This document shows, one piece after another, positions 26,114 to 35,900 of a DNA stretch of 64,000 bases. The notes beneath the pieces were generated by a model. The model saw only the letters and a list, made by a program, of their open reading frames with translations, was not told the origin of the DNA and made no database searches. The position numbers and the translations under genes are program-made. Every line of letters begins with the position of its first letter. Position 1 is the stretch's first letter. This DNA comes from Bradyrhizobium sp. 170 (GTDB lineage Bacteria > Pseudomonadota > Alphaproteobacteria > Rhizobiales > Xanthobacteraceae): the NCBI RefSeq assembly GCF_023101085.1, contig NZ_CP064703.1, positions 3,596,001 through 3,660,000 of the forward strand, read 5' to 3'.

Positions 26114-27778
26114 ATGGTCAATGCGCTCGTCGTCCGCCGCAATACGCAACTGGCAAAAGCCCAGAAGGCTCTTCGCGCGGCGCAATATGTTCGAATGTCC
26201 ACCGATCTTCAGCGCTATTCGACCCAGAACCAGGCGGCCGCTATCGCGGCATACGCGCAGCAACGAAACCTTACCATCGTTCGGACTTATGTCGACGAAG
26301 GGCGCAGCGGAGTGAGAATCAACCGGCGGCCGGCCCTTGCCGAACTCATCAAGGATGTTCAATCAGGAAACACGGACTTTGAGCACATTCTGGTCTATGA
26401 CGTCAGCCGATGGGGACGCTTCCAGGATGTCGATGAAAGCGCGCATTATGAGTTTGTCTGCAGGCGAAGCGGCGTCAAGGTCGCCTATTGCGCTGAACAA
26501 TTCGAAAACGACGGAAGCCTTCTGTCGAGCATTTTAAAGAACATCAAGCGTGTCATGGCGGCCGAGTTCAGCCGCGAGCTTGGCGTCAAGGTGCACGCCG
26601 GCCACTGCCGCATCGCGGGTCTTGGCTATCGCGTTGGTGGCTCGCTCACGTTCGGGCTCGGCAGGGAGATGATCGATGAGGAGCAACGCTCGAAAGGTAG
26701 GCTTAGGAAGGGCGAGTACAAGGCCCTGAAAACGGACCGCGTGCGGCTTCGGCTCGGGTCTGACGAAGAGATTGCGGTCGTCAGATGGATATTCCAGCAG
26801 TTCGTTATCAAGCGTAAGACCGACGTCGAAATCGCACGGCAACTCAATCGCGGGAACATCGCCAATCACCATGGGCGACCTTGGACCTATATCATGGTTC
26901 ATTCTATTCTCAGAAACGAGAACTATATCGGCAATCTCGTTTACAACCGAACGTCCCGCCGTCTCGGACAAACGCAGGTAAACAATCCTGATCATTTGTG
27001 GATTCGGAGCCCAGGAGTGGTGTCGCCGGCGATCGACCATGACCTCTTTGAGCGCGCTCAGAAGATCATGGCTGAGCGGTACATCTCGATCCCGGAAGAC
27101 CAGATGCTGCGCAGGCTTCGTCTGACGCTCGGTCGCAAGGGGAAACTCACGACCCGAATCATCAAAAACGCGCCCGGCCTCCCTTCTGTCGCATGCTACA
27201 TCAAGCATTTTGGCTCACTACGACAAGCCTACGCGCTCATCGGTTATCAAGGATCCCGTAATTGCGAATGGTTTGACGTGCGAGACCATTGGTCCGAGGT
27301 TCTGTCAAATCTCGCAGGGCAGGTTGCAGAGGCGCTGAGGACCGATCTCGGAATTCGGTTGAATCTCACCGACGATGGTGCAGGGCTTGCGCGGCACGGA
27401 AGCAGCAAGATCATCTCGTTTCAGGTGGTCCGGCGAATGGCGCAGAGAACCCCAAATCATGTTGCTCTGTGGAGAGCCCACCTGAGAAAGGAACGAACCA
27501 AGCTGTGTGTTTTCTTGCGGCTGAAGGAGTCCAACAAGGTGGTTCAAGACTATGTCCTGTTGCCCGCAGCAGACACTGCGAAGCCTTATCTAACGCTTTC
27601 AGATGGGGCTTTGGCCCGCTACAAGGCCGTTCGCGTAGACACGGTGAACGAACTTATTCGGAACATCAAAGCGAGATTCACATCGTCCAGCCATGCCGCG
27701 CCAGCCAAGCCAACGCGACCGAACAAGCGAAGGAAATCAAGCGGGCCCAAAACCATGAACGTCCGCGGGCGGCACTGA
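26114..27778 (+). CDS. Large serine recombinase
   Basis: 554 aa. Resolvase-type N-terminal domain with catalytic Ser29 in YVRMSTDLQRYS, then DEGRSGVR and a DVSRWGRF segment. The recombinase domain follows (GLGYRVGGSLTFG … TDVEIARQLNRG … WTYIMVHSILRNENYIGN). There is no obvious cysteine zinc ribbon; the C-terminal ~200 residues are unlike typical phage integrases. It can integrate or excise DNA through a phosphoserine intermediate. Being first in the conjugative block, it is a candidate ICE integrase, though it could be an independent island. Confidence 0.88.
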   Translation: MVNALVVRRNTQLAKAQKALRAAQYVRMSTDLQRYSTQNQAAAIAAYAQQRNLTIVRTYVDEGRSGVRINRRPALAELIKDVQSGNTDFEHILVYDVSRWGRFQDVDESAHYEFVCRRSGVKVAYCAEQFENDGSLLSSILKNIKRVMAAEFSRELGVKVHAGHCRIAGLGYRVGGSLTFGLGREMIDEEQRSKGRLRKGEYKALKTDRVRLRLGSDEEIAVVRWIFQQFVIKRKTDVEIARQLNRGNIANHHGRPWTYIMVHSILRNENYIGNLVYNRTSRRLGQTQVNNPDHLWIRSPGVVSPAIDHDLFERAQKIMAERYISIPEDQMLRRLRLTLGRKGKLTTRIIKNAPGLPSVACYIKHFGSLRQAYALIGYQGSRNCEWFDVRDHWSEVLSNLAGQVAEALRTDLGIRLNLTDDGAGLARHGSSKIISFQVVRRMAQRTPNHVALWRAHLRKERTKLCVFLRLKESNKVVQDYVLLPAADTAKPYLTLSDGALARYKAVRVDTVNELIRNIKARFTSSSHAAPAKPTRPNKRRKSSGPKTMNVRGRH

Positions 27779-27996
27779 CGGAGCGCAGATAGAGAATTGC
27801 GCCCAATACCTTGCCGTAGTTTCTCTTAAAATCGCCATTGAGCTTCGAAATCTGGACGAGCTCGGAACACTGGTCGGACATTACATTCTCCCTGGAAAGA
27901 TCCCAGGTGCCCCATAGAACACTGATTTGCCTGACCGGTCAATTGGGATTTCGGATTTTCAGAAGTTGCGGAAGCCCGCTGCCGATCGGCTAGATA

Positions 27997-28502
27997 TTGG
28001 TATTGATGCTTCTTCTGCTGTCAGGCGGCGCGCGGGCCGATGATTTTGCTGGTCAAGCCAGTGTCGTTGATGGCGACACACTGGAGATTCATGGAAGGCG
28101 CATTCGGCTCTGGGGTGTCGATGCGCCGGAGAGCAGCCAGCTATGCCGCGGCGAAGACAGTTCGCAATATCGATGTGGGGCGCAGGCGGCAAACGACCTC
28201 GACGCATTCATTGCCCGGCGTCCGGTTAACTGCTCGCCCGTTAGCTCCGACCCATATGCACGGTCAGTTGCGATCTGTTCGGTTGGCGGCACCAATCTCG
28301 GCGAATGGCTTGTGCGCAAGGGCCTGGCGGTGGATTGGCCCCAATACTCCAAAGGGCGGATATGATGGCGCTCAGCGCGACGCCGAGCACGCCGGCAGCG
28401 GAATCTGGGAGGGCAGCTACGTCGAGCCGTGGCTCTATCAAGCCTGCATCCGCGCAAGCGGAAAGCCCTCCGACTGTTCGGACGACAAATGCCCATCCTT
28501 GA
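27997..28502 (+). pseudogene. SNase-like nuclease pseudogene (two frameshifts)
   Basis: The first 122 codons give a signal-peptide-like start and an SNase core (VVDGDTLEIHGRRIRLWGVD, APESSQLC). The frame stops at TGA 28363–28365, but the next frame continues the family sequence (YDGAQRDAEHAGSGIWEGS … DCSDD). A second shift near 28487 restores the expected ending N-A-H-P-stop. Two small indels therefore break the gene. Related in fold to the SNase at 18.6 kb, though of a different subtype. Confidence 0.8.
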
Positions 28503-28653
28503 TGAACTCCAGTGCGGGGATCAATCCACAACGAAACGATGGCCTATTCCCACAGTCGCCTATCCCCACAGTCGCGCAGGTGGCTCTGGCGTGGTTTGGG
28601 CGACTCACGCTAACCCATCAATCTCAACCACCTCACGGCACAAAAGGAACAAA

Positions 28654-28848
28654 ATGGTTGCAGCCACCCGTGAACTGCCGGCCTCTGGTTACGCGCTTGA
28701 AGTGGACGGACGACTCAAAGCCGAATTTGCTACTAAAGATGGGGCCAGGGCAGGTGGAGAAGAACTGAAGAAACGTTTTCCCATGCTTCAGATCAGGATC
28801 TATGACGCGCAGACGAATGCACGCGAGGAAATCTACCTTCTGACTTAA
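28654..28848 (+). CDS. Small conserved-looking protein
   Basis: 64 aa from ATG 28654 with AAAGGAAC upstream. Sequence: MVAATRELPASGYALEVDGR, then an even mix ending REEIYLLT. It looks like a small α/β protein with no signal peptide. No function recognised. Good ribosome site and coding-like composition support it. Confidence 0.55.
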   Translation: MVAATRELPASGYALEVDGRLKAEFATKDGARAGGEELKKRFPMLQIRIYDAQTNAREEIYLLT

Positions 28849-28989
28849 GTCTAAGCGGTTTCTGCTTGTGCGCATCCGCTAGCCGCGGACCGGGCTCTCG
28901 TGAACCGAGCCGCTGACGCGTCTCGGCCGTCCGGCGTCGATCCCTTGCGCGATACGGTGTCGCTCGCCGGAGGCTCTCGCGTTAGGGGC

Positions 28990-29115
28990 CGCCGGCATTG
29001 CATGCCGGCGCCGCTATCACTGCCCCGAACGCGGGTGCCTTCTTAACCGGTCTCGCGACTGCAGTCGCCTCGGTGCCCGCGGGCATTTCATGCCCGCGTC
29101 GCTATCACTGCCCCT
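28990..29115. repeat. Two hairpin direct repeats upstream of ardC
   Basis: 28990–29025: 9-bp stem CGCCGGCAT/ATGCCGGCG with a 3-nt loop, then CGCTATCACTGCCCC. 29078–29114: 9-bp stem CGCGGGCAT/ATGCCCGCG with a 3-nt loop, then the same CGCTATCACTGCCCC. The stems differ in sequence but keep pairing, and the 15-bp tail is identical. This looks like a paired protein- or RNA-recognition site; a ParB-type or replication/transfer signal is possible. Confidence 0.65.
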
Positions 29116-29204
29116 TCGTCGGCTGCCTTCTCTCTTGCCTCCGCTGCACTTCGGCGTCGAGGGGACGTCGTTGACCAGTCGTACTCCGCGCGTGCTAACG
29201 GTGT

Positions 29205-29425
29205 GCTCCGTCTTCGGTTCGCGGGCTGCCAAGCCAATTGTATTGGGGTCGTCGCGGGGCGTCGGCCCGCCTTGGCGCATTTGCGGCTGCGCAGCCGGCT
29301 GGCGAGATCGTGCACGAAGGTCGGCGGATGCTTCATCGCCGCGAGGTTGACATCGCTCGGCATCTTGCAGCGCGCGCACCTGATCTCAAGCCAGGGGAGG
29401 CCTCCATTTACGGCGAATGCGCAGT
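29205..29425 (-). pseudogene. Remnant of a zinc-ribbon protein (copy 2)
   Basis: On the minus strand the frame reads AVNGGLPWLEIRCARCKMPS and continues DVNLAAMKHPP, FVHDLASRLRSRKCAKAGRR, closely matching residues ~80–145 of the protein at 21.2–21.6 kb. The N-terminal half is missing, and one zinc-site Cys has become Ser (LRSRKC versus LRCRKC). It is a decayed duplicate lying in the ardC leader region. Confidence 0.75.
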
Positions 29426-29445
29426 CCGTGTCCCCGTCACCGCCA

Positions 29446-29530
29446 TGGAGAGTGAGAGCGCGGGCCGGGTTCGACGCGACGGGTTGAAGATCGGGGGAGA
29501 GGCCTCCGGCGCCCGTCGCGGAGAACCGCG
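29446..29530 (+). promoter_or_regulatory. ardC leader, repeated before parB and the methylase/helicase gene
   Basis: Begins GAGAGTGAGAGC, contains GCGGGCCGGG and a GATCGGGGGAGAG stretch, and ends with a GGAGAA ribosome site. A similar sequence precedes the ParB-like gene (30530–30615) and a weaker one precedes the 1,444-aa gene (32812–32913). A shared leader suggests common post-transcriptional or repressor control. Confidence 0.5.
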
Positions 29531-30481
29531 ATGTCTGGACATACCGCCCGAGTTCGTGCCGGCAACGACCGCGCGAGCCTTTACACCGAAATCACCGACA
29601 AGATCATAGCCGAGTTGGAGGCCGGCCGTATTCCGTGGGTTCAGCCCTGGGGGACGGCGGCGATCAAGGCGCCGCTCGCGATGCCGCGCAACGCGTCGAC
29701 GCAGCGCGGATATTCTGGAATTAACGTTCTGATCCTATGGGGTGCCGTTATCGAGCACGGCTTTTCCGGACAGAGCTGGCTTACTTTCCGTCAGGCACTC
29801 GGGCTCGGCGGCCATGTCAGAAAGGGCGAGCGGGGAACGACCGTCGTCTTTGCCGATCGCTTCACCCCGGATGACGAACGTCGGCGCGCCGCGGAGGCCG
29901 GCGAGGAGCCGGGTGCCATCCCGTTTCTCAAGCGCTTTACCGTCTTTAACACGGATCAATGCGATGGCTTGCCGGGGGATGTCTCTGCTTTGGTGGTGCC
30001 GCCGCCACCAGGCCAGATTGAGCCGCGAGCCGAGGCGTTGATCGCGGCGACCGGCGCGGATTTCCGGATCGGCGGTGCGCGCGCCTACTACAGCACGACG
30101 GGCGATTTCGTACAGGTGCCGCCGCCGGCTGCCTATTTCGAGCCGATCAACTGGCACCGAACCGCTTTCCATGAGCTCGGTCATTGGACCGGCCAGGCAT
30201 CCCGCCTCAACCGCGACCACTCCGGTTCGTTCGGCTCAAAATCATACGCGCGCGAAGAGCTGGTCGCCGAAATGGCAGGTGCCTTCGTTTGCGCCTCGCT
30301 CGGTATCGTGCCGACCGTGCGCCACGCTGACTACATCGGTTCCTGGCTGGAGGTGCTGCGCGAGGATAATCGCGCCGTCGTCCGTGCGGCGAGCGCGGCA
30401 TCGAAGGCCGCCGATTTCCTGCTCGGCTTTCTGCCGCCCGCGATCGATTCCGTCGTTGGGGGCAGCGAGGAAGCTGCATGA
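29531..30481 (+). CDS. ardC: ArdC-like anti-restriction protein (ssDNA-binding domain plus zincin peptidase)
   Basis: 316 aa. Residues ~10–140 match the ArdC N-terminal single-strand DNA-binding domain (YTEITDKIIAELEAGRIPW in outline). The C-terminal half is a zinc metallopeptidase with H214-E-L-G-H218 and a downstream Glu in EELVAEMAGAF. ArdC proteins enter recipients with transferred DNA and protect it from restriction. ATG 29531 has GGAGAA upstream. First of a run of plus-strand element genes. Confidence 0.88.
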   Translation: MSGHTARVRAGNDRASLYTEITDKIIAELEAGRIPWVQPWGTAAIKAPLAMPRNASTQRGYSGINVLILWGAVIEHGFSGQSWLTFRQALGLGGHVRKGERGTTVVFADRFTPDDERRRAAEAGEEPGAIPFLKRFTVFNTDQCDGLPGDVSALVVPPPPGQIEPRAEALIAATGADFRIGGARAYYSTTGDFVQVPPPAAYFEPINWHRTAFHELGHWTGQASRLNRDHSGSFGSKSYAREELVAEMAGAFVCASLGIVPTVRHADYIGSWLEVLREDNRAVVRAASAASKAADFLLGFLPPAIDSVVGGSEEAA

Positions 30482-30615
30482 CGGATCCGCACGCTGTGCC
30501 CATATCGGTCCTCAGTCGGTGCTGCGCGTCAGAGAGTGAGAGGTGCGCCGGCTTGTCTGTGACGGGTAGGAGGTCGGGAGAGAGTCTTTCGGCCGCCCAT
30601 GGTGGAGAATCCGAC

Positions 30616-32730
30616 ATGGCAAGCGTTCAGAAAATCAAACTCAGTCCCTCCCGGGATATTCCCTTCAATAGGCTGGTGCTGAGCCAGTCCAACGTCCGCC
30701 GCGTGAAGGCCGGCGTCTCGATCGAGCAAATGGCAGAAAGCATCGCTCAGCGCACGCTGCTACAAAGCCTGAGCGTTCGTGCGGTGGTCGATGCCGACGG
30801 CCAGGAGACCGGTATGTTCGAGGTGCCCGCCGGCGGACGCCGCTACCGCGCGCTCGAACTGCTGGTCAAGCAGAAGCGTATGGCGAAGACGCAACCTGTC
30901 CCCTGCGTTATCCGGGATGGCGGCATCGCTGAGGACGATTCCCTCGCCGAAAATGACGAGCGGGTCGGACTGCATCCGCTCGATCAGTTCCGCGCGTTCA
31001 AGCTGCTACATGACGGCGGCATGAGCGAAGAGGATATCGCCGCGCGGCACTTCATCTTGCCGGCGATCGTCAAGCAGCGTCTTCGTCTGGCGTCAGTGTC
31101 GCCGAAGTTGCACGACGTCTATGCCGACGATGGTATGACACTCGAACAGTTGATGGCCTTCTCGGTCACGGCCGACCAGGCGCGCCAAGAGCAGGTCTGG
31201 GACAACGCCAATAGATCCGGCAACGACGAGCCATACCAGATCCGGAGGATGCTGACGGAGAACACCGTGCGCGCTTCCGACCGTCGCGCCCAGTTCATCG
31301 GACTGGATGTCTACGAACAGGCCGGCGGCGCCGTGATGCGAGATCTATTCGCGCACGGCGATGGCGGATGGTTGCAGGATGTGCCGCTGCTTGATCGTCT
31401 CGTCACGGAAAAGCTCAAAGTCGAGGCCGAAACGATCGCCAAGGAGGGCTGGAAATGGATTTCGGTCGCAGTAGATTTTCCCTACGGTCACGCGACTGGC
31501 TTGCATAAACTGGACGGCAAGCCTGCCGACCTCACCACCGAAGAGCAAGCCACCATCGACGCCCTCAACGCCGAGCAGGCCAAGCTTGAAGCCGATTACC
31601 AGGATGCCGACGAATTGCCCGATGAGGTCGATCAGCGTCTCGGCGAAATCGAGTCGGCACTGACTGCGTTCGAGGGCCGGCCGGTGCTTTACGATCCGGT
31701 CGAGATTGCTCGAGCTGGCGCCTTCATCAGCATCGATTCCGAGGGACGCCTTTCCGTGGACCGGGGTTACGTCCGGGCAGAGGATGACGTGCCGGCAACC
31801 GATCCTGATGTCGGGCAAGGTGCCGATCCGTCGTCGATCGAAGGGCAGGAGGCAGGTGCTTGCGTCCAGCGCACTGTAATCGCCGTTGCAAGTGGCGATA
31901 CTGATTCCGACGAAGATGATGAAGACGCGGCCAAACCTCTGCCGGATCGGCTTATCACAGAGCTGACGGCGCATCGTACGCTGGCGTTGCGGGATGCGCT
32001 GGCAGAAAATCCTGCGATCGCGTTCCAGGCGGTGTTGCACAACTTCGTGCTGACGGCCTTTTACCGGTTCGCGTCGTCCGGAAGCTGTCTTGAGATCGGA
32101 CTGCACACGCCGACCTTTCCCGCTCAAGCTCCTGGGCTGAGGGAAAGCGCGTCCGCGAAGGCGGTTGAGGCGCGGCATGAATCCTGGAAAGCACGCCTGC
32201 CGAAGAGCGAGAAAAATCTGTGGGATGCACTCACAGCTCTCGACGGCGCCGCACAGGCCTCCCTGTTCGCTCACTGTGCGTCATTTGCGGTCAACGCCCT
32301 CTATGAGCCGGCTAACCGCTACAATCAGGGCCGCGTCTCCGCCCATGGCGTCCGCACGCGGCTCGACCAGGCCGATGTGCTGGCCCGCGCGGTCGGTCTC
32401 GACATGGTCCAGGCTGGCTGGAGACCGACCGTCGACAACTATCTCGGCCGGGTCACCAAGCCCCGCATTCTGGAGGCAGTTCGGGAGGCAAGAGGCGAGT
32501 CTTCCGCGCAACTGATCGACCACCTGAAGAAGGCCGACATGGCCAAGGAAGCCGAGCGCCTTCTCGATGGTTCGGGCTGGTTGCCGGAGCCGATACGTCT
32601 GCTCGACTCCACCGCATCGCCAGCGGAAGCGGCGGGCGAAGCGGGCACATTGCCCGATTTCCTTGCCGACGAGGAGGAAGGGGACAAGGCCGGCGACGAT
32701 GATCCGCAACAGCTCGACGCGGCCGAGTGA
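30616..32730 (+). CDS. ParB/RepB/Spo0J-family protein
   Basis: 704 aa from ATG 30616, with GGAG upstream. Residues ~15–120 are a ParB/sulfiredoxin-like domain (SQSNVRRVKAGVSIEQMAESI; nucleotide-binding GGRRYRAL). A HTH-like segment follows (GMSEEDIAARHF … IVKQRLRLASVSPKL). The remaining ~500 residues are acidic and specific to this element type. ParB proteins use CTP and bind centromere sites; long versions on ICEs may instead affect DNA processing. No ParA partner is adjacent. The leader resembles that of ardC. Confidence 0.85.
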   Translation: MASVQKIKLSPSRDIPFNRLVLSQSNVRRVKAGVSIEQMAESIAQRTLLQSLSVRAVVDADGQETGMFEVPAGGRRYRALELLVKQKRMAKTQPVPCVIRDGGIAEDDSLAENDERVGLHPLDQFRAFKLLHDGGMSEEDIAARHFILPAIVKQRLRLASVSPKLHDVYADDGMTLEQLMAFSVTADQARQEQVWDNANRSGNDEPYQIRRMLTENTVRASDRRAQFIGLDVYEQAGGAVMRDLFAHGDGGWLQDVPLLDRLVTEKLKVEAETIAKEGWKWISVAVDFPYGHATGLHKLDGKPADLTTEEQATIDALNAEQAKLEADYQDADELPDEVDQRLGEIESALTAFEGRPVLYDPVEIARAGAFISIDSEGRLSVDRGYVRAEDDVPATDPDVGQGADPSSIEGQEAGACVQRTVIAVASGDTDSDEDDEDAAKPLPDRLITELTAHRTLALRDALAENPAIAFQAVLHNFVLTAFYRFASSGSCLEIGLHTPTFPAQAPGLRESASAKAVEARHESWKARLPKSEKNLWDALTALDGAAQASLFAHCASFAVNALYEPANRYNQGRVSAHGVRTRLDQADVLARAVGLDMVQAGWRPTVDNYLGRVTKPRILEAVREARGESSAQLIDHLKKADMAKEAERLLDGSGWLPEPIRLLDSTASPAEAAGEAGTLPDFLADEEEGDKAGDDDPQQLDAAE

Positions 32731-32769
32731 CATCACAGAGCTGGATGGCTGCGGCTGTCCAGCAGTTTT

Positions 32770-32804
32770 GGGGATCGGTGCAGAGCGCCGGTCCCCTTTT
32801 TATT
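32770..32804 (+). terminator. Rho-independent terminator after parB-like gene
   Basis: GGGGATCGG (32770–32778), a 9-nt loop, CCGGTCCCC (32788–32796), then TTTTTATT. Nine-pair stem including one G·T pair. It separates the ParB-like gene from the methylase/helicase gene. Confidence 0.75.
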
Positions 32805-32913
32805 GGCGACGGCTGAGAGGTAGAGGCGGGCCGGGAAGGGTTTGAATCGCCGCGGTCTTAAAGGAGAGCGCCGGGCGGTTCAGCCCATTCCTGCTCTCCC
32901 GAGAAATCCTGCC

Positions 32914-35900
32914 ATGACCGAATCTCTCGCCGGCGGCGCCGCGGCCGCGCCGCTCTCGATGCGTGCCACCGCTGTTGTCGCTTCTGCTGTCGTTAGGGCT
33001 GCGCGGCAGCTTTTGACCGATCTCGAGCGCAGCCGTCGGATCGATGCCGCTGTCCTGCGCGGCGCCATGGAGGCTGCCTTCGGCGCCTCCGATGCAACCG
33101 GCGCCTGGAATTGGAAGACAGCCTACGACGCCTGCGAGGCAGCGACCGTCCTGTTTCTAAGACGGTATGGCGCCGCCATGCGCGCCAAGGCGGCGTCGCC
33201 AGCCGCCATGCTGCCGATGCTGAGGAGGATCACGGCCCTCCTTCCAACACAGACACGGCGATCCGAGGAAAGTGCCACCCTCCAGCAATTCTCGACACCG
33301 GTCGGGCTGGCATTTGTCGCCAGCCGAGCGGCCGCGATCACGCCTGCAGACGTCGTTCTTGAACCTTCCGCTGGCACCGGCCTTCTCGCCATCCTGGCCG
33401 AGCTTGATGGCGCCTCTCTTGTCCTTAACGAGTTCGCCGAGAGCCGCGCCGGCATTCTTGCGCAGCTCTTTCCTGCCGTTCCCAGGACGCAGTTTGACGC
33501 CGCTCACATCAACGACCACCTCGATACCGGCATCGTGCCGAGCGTCGTACTGATGAACCCGCCGTTCTCGGCCGCGGTCTATGTCGATCGTCAGATCCGA
33601 GAGGCGGCACTACGGCACATCGGATCCGCCCTGGCTCGACTTCCCGAAGGGGGACGGCTGGTCACCATAACAGGCGCGAATCTCGCGCCTGAGAATCCCG
33701 CATGGACCGACTCGTTCAAGCGGCTGCAAGAATATGGCCGTGTCGCATTCTCGGCGGCAATTGACGGCGCTGTCTATGCCAAGCACGGCACCAACGTTGA
33801 CACCCGTCTGACCGTTATCGATCGAGTCCCGGTTGGCGACATCGCCTCGTTCCCGGAATCCCCGGGCATTGCGCCCGACCTCCCGACTTTGCTCGGCTGG
33901 GTCCAACAGCACGTGCCGCCGCGTCGTCCAATGGCTGGCACAGCGGCTGGCGTGGTGCCGGCAATTGCCAGCCCTGCAACGCCTCGAACAGTCCGTGCCT
34001 GCGTCGCTCAGCGCCAGCCGGCTGGTGCAGTGCTGCCAACCGATCCCGTGGCGACCGAAGTCGCCTACGAGCCGGTGGATTGGACGCCTACGGATGGCAG
34101 CAGCATTACCGATACTCTTTATGAGACCTACACACTTCAATCGATCCGCATTCCGGGTGCACAACCGCATCCCACCAAGCTCGTGCAGTCCGCCGCGATG
34201 GCTTCCGTCGTACCGCCGAAGCCGTCCTATCGGCCGCTCCTGCCGGCCAACGTCGTGTCGGATGGCGTCCTATCGGATGCCCAACTCGAGAGCATCATCT
34301 ACGCCGGCGAGGCGCATTCCGCGTTTCTCGCAGGCACCTGGACGGTCGATGCGACTTTTGACGTCGTAGCGGCCGCGCGCGACGACGCGAAAAACGCCGT
34401 TCGCTTTCGCCGGGGCTGGTTCTTGGGCGATGGCACTGGCGCGGGGAAGGGCCGCCAGGTCGCCGGCATCCTGCTCGACAACTGGCTCAAGGGCCGTCGT
34501 CGCGCGGTCTGGGTCAGCAAGTCCGACAAGCTGATTGAGGATGCACAACGCGATTGGTCTTCGCTTGGCATGGAGCGACTCCTCGTCACGCCGCTTTCCC
34601 GTTTCCGGCAGGGCACGCCAATCCGGCTCACGGAAGGCATCCTATTTACCACCTACGCCACGCTGCGCACCGATGAGCGCGGCGAGAAGCTTTCGCGCGT
34701 GCGGCAGATCGTCGAATGGTTGGGCTCCGATTTCGACGGAGTGATCGTCTTCGACGAGAGCCACGCCATGCAAAACGCGGTTGGCGGCAAGGGCGAGCGC
34801 GGTGACCAGGCGGCCTCTCAGCAGGGGCGCGCGGGCCTCAGACTCCAGCACGCCTTGCCGAACGCCCGCGTGGTCTATGTCTCCGCGACCGGCGCCACCA
34901 CGGTCCAGAATCTCGCCTATGCCCAGCGGCTGGGATTCTGGGGCGGTGATGATTTTCCCTTTGCGACCCGGGCCGAGTTCGTCGAGGCGATCGAGGAGGG
35001 CGGGGTCGCAGCGATGGAAGTGCTGGCGCGCGACCTCAAGGCGCTCGGTCTCTATGCCGCGCGCTCGCTGTCCTATGAGGGTGTCGAATACGAGCTCGTC
35101 GAGCACCGGCTCACGCCCGAGCAGATCCGCATCTACGATGCCTATGCCGGCGCGTTCAGCATCATCCATAATAACCTCGAGGCGGCGATGCGGGCCGCCA
35201 ACATCACGGGCGAGACGGGCACGCTGAATGGACAGGCAAAGTCCGCGGCCCGATCTACCTTCGAAAGCGCCAAGCAGCGCTTCTTCGGCCACCTCCTGAC
35301 CTCGATGAAGACGCCATCGCTGATCCGCTCGGTCGAGCGCGATCTTGACGCTGGACACGCCGCCGTCATCCAGATCGTCTCGACCGGTGAAGCGCTGATG
35401 GAGCGCCGGCTTGCCGAGATCCCGACCGAGGAGTGGGGTGACGTCCAGGTCGACATCACCCCTCGCGAATATGTCCTCGACTACCTCGCCCATTCCTTTC
35501 CGGTTCAGCTCTACGAGCCCTTCACTGGCTCGGAAGGCAATCTCTGCTCCCGGCCCGTCTATCGAGACGGCCAGGCGGTCGAAAGCCGGGAGGCCGTCGC
35601 ACGCCGCGACCGCCTCATCGACAAGCTTGCGTCATTGTCGCCGGTGCCAGGCGCCCTCGACCAGATCGTGCAGCGATTTGGCACTGACATGGTTGCCGAG
35701 GTCACGGGCCGCTCGCGCCGCGTGATCCGCAAGCGCCAGCGCCTCATCGTTGAGAACCGTGCTGCATCTGCGAATCTCGCCGAGACCGCGGCGTTCATGG
35801 ATGATGCCAAGCGTATCCTCGTGTTCTCCGACGCGGGGGGCACGGGCAGGAGCTACCATGCCGAGTTATCGGCGCGGAATCGCCGCTTGCGGGTCCATTA

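Noticed and set aside
28990..29115. CRISPR-like repeat
   Set aside because: Only two copies 88 bp apart with differing stems; no array or cas gene in the window.
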